Positions 63,241 to 64,000 of a DNA stretch of 64,000 nt are shown here, one piece after another. Position 1 is the first letter of the stretch. Every line of letters begins with the position of its first letter. This stretch comes from Pedobacter sp. KBW06. GTDB taxonomy: Bacteria > Bacteroidota > Bacteroidia > Sphingobacteriales > Sphingobacteriaceae. Location: the NCBI RefSeq assembly GCF_003852525.1, contig NZ_QAJL01000005.1:693230-757229 (forward strand). The letters run 5' to 3'. Both the position numbers and the translations under genes were made by a program. The notes under the pieces were generated by a model. The model searched no databases, was not told where the DNA came from, and saw nothing but the letters and a program-made list of their open reading frames with translations.

Positions 63241-64000
63241 TTAAGACTCAGCCAGCATTTTATGCATAAACCTGAGGATAATAAACTCTGCAGGACGAAC
63301 AGCGGCCATTCCGATTTCGACGATCATCCTTCCTTCCCAGAGGTCGAGCTCTGTCATCGTTTCTCCAAGCCCGATGTGTACAAAAAAGGCTTCTTTAGTG
63401 GAAGCACCCATCAGTGCACCCGATTTCCATTGCTGGGTCAGGTAGTTTTCGATCATCGATTTTACCCTTACCCAGGTATTGCGGTCGTTGGGTTCAAAGA
63501 CGAATTGTTCCGTTGCATTTTTCACAGATTCTTCCACCATGCTGAAGAAACGCCTTACCGGCACATAACGCCATTCATTGTCATTTCCGGCCAATGTTCT
63601 GGCCCCCCAGATGATGGCCGGTCCGCGGCCGGCAAAAGAACGGATCACATTGATGGACTTACCGGCCTGCGCATCTACATTGAGCCCCATTTGTTCACTA
63701 TGTGTGATGAGATACTGCGGCCTGATCGCATTTGCGATATTGATATTTGCCGGTGCTTTCCATACGCCACGCGCATTGTCTACCTGCGCGTATACGCCTA
63801 CAACGGCTACCGAAGCAGGTAATAACATCTGAATATTCGTGATGGCACTTTTAGCCTGAAAATATTGCGCATTTTTTGTGGCCAGCAGTTCAGAGAGCTT
63901 CGTAACACCTGCAATGCCGGTAATTTTCACGAGGTCGTCATTGTCTTTTGACTGATCTCCAACCACCTTATAGTTGTAATCCACACCTGAATATATTTTC
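63241..64000 (-). CDS. Contractile tail sheath protein, C-terminal part (cut by window edge)
   Basis: The frame stays open to the last base, so at least 253 residues of the C-terminus are present and the start lies outside the window. The GTG at 63984 is not a real start, since KIYSG reads in frame before it. The segments ARGVWKAPANINI, RGPAIIWGARTL, WRYVPVRRFFSMVEESV, FEPNDRNTW, LTQQWKSGALMGAST and VRPAEFIILRF are the conserved C-terminal landmarks of tail sheath proteins. This is the contractile outer layer. More sheath and cap genes are expected upstream, beyond the window. Confidence 0.95.
   Translation of the reverse strand, partial: KIYSGVDYNYKVVGDQSKDNDDLVKITGIAGVTKLSELLATKNAQYFQAKSAITNIQMLLPASVAVVGVYAQVDNARGVWKAPANINIANAIRPQYLITHSEQMGLNVDAQAGKSINVIRSFAGRGPAIIWGARTLAGNDNEWRYVPVRRFFSMVEESVKNATEQFVFEPNDRNTWVRVKSMIENYLTQQWKSGALMGASTKEAFFVHIGLGETMTELDLWEGRMIVEIGMAAVRPAEFIILRFMHKMLAES

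Noticed and set aside
63241..63984. A complete 247-residue sheath protein starting at the GTG at 63984
   Set aside because: The frame remains open to the window end and the sheath family is much longer; the start is outside the window.
37162..64000. A prophage or a type VI secretion system
   Set aside because: There are no capsid, portal, terminase, integrase or lysis genes and no TssJLM genes; DUF4157, AAA+ and DUF5908-like genes point to an eCIS.
1..64000. CRISPR arrays, insertion sequences, integrases or attachment sites
   Set aside because: No regularly spaced direct repeats, transposase or recombinase motifs, or duplicated tRNA ends were seen; tRNA-Lys shows no repeated 3-prime segment nearby.

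Overview
The window looks like a chromosomal segment of a Sphingobacteriaceae bacterium (Bacteroidota), closest in style to Pedobacter. The reasons are a SusC/SusD pair, outer-membrane barrels with CarboxypepD_reg-like N-termini, weak Shine-Dalgarno sequences, and promoters of the Bacteroidota type (TTG, about 18-20 bases, then TAnnTTTG) in front of two RNA genes. All family names come from reading the sequence; no database search was run.

Left part (1-35 kb). A SusD/SusC nutrient-uptake pair is followed by gltD-gltB (glutamate synthase), the small SRP RNA, a fructose-6-phosphate aldolase/transaldolase-like gene, a GmhB-like phosphatase, an alpha/beta hydrolase and tRNA-Lys(TTT). Next come a GT2-like glycosyltransferase, a large GH106-type glycoside hydrolase and a four-gene minus-strand operon (thioredoxin-like/DUF1573 lipoprotein, a tiny peritrophin-A type chitin-binding protein, a CBM9-like protein and a TonB-type barrel). 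That operon is divergent from a small XRE regulator, with GTCT/AGAC palindromes between them. A plus-strand trio follows: two secreted proteins sharing a cysteine-rich C-terminal module, then a P-domain/lysyl-oxidase protein that keeps the copper histidines and both residues of the lysyl-tyrosyl-quinone cofactor. Housekeeping and small genes follow: DEAD-box helicase, DoxX-like, DUF1080, methyltransferase, a decayed peptidase-like gene, a hotdog thioesterase, and an ECF sigma factor with a likely anti-sigma partner.

Right part (37-64 kb, all on the minus strand, transcribed right to left). Seventeen tightly packed genes make up an extracellular contractile injection system (eCIS, the Afp/PVC/MAC/AlgoCIS class). 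The order of transcription is sheath (cut by the window edge), two unknown cysteine-rich proteins, two tail-tube proteins, a 52-residue DUF5908-type protein, LysM adaptor, VgrG-like spike, PAAR tip, gp25, two giant baseplate proteins (1528 and 2163 aa), a CIS tape-measure-type protein, a 1128-aa DUF4157 protein, a vanadium-haloperoxidase/PAP2 enzyme, a second protein with the DUF4157-associated N-terminal signature, and the AAA+ ATPase. Sheath and tube form the contractile tail; VgrG/PAAR form the tip; gp25, LysM and the J-like proteins form the baseplate; the AAA+ ATPase probably remodels the sheath.

The most striking gene is the 1128-aa protein. It combines the eCIS signature, a DUF4157 HELTH motif, amphipathic helices, hydrophobic helices, a Pro/Gln linker and a C-terminal domain with the H-x-E ... 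P-C-x-x-C arrangement of nucleic-acid/nucleotide deaminases. I read it as a candidate deaminase effector loaded into the injection system, with the haloperoxidase-like enzyme and the short signature-bearing protein as possible further cargo.
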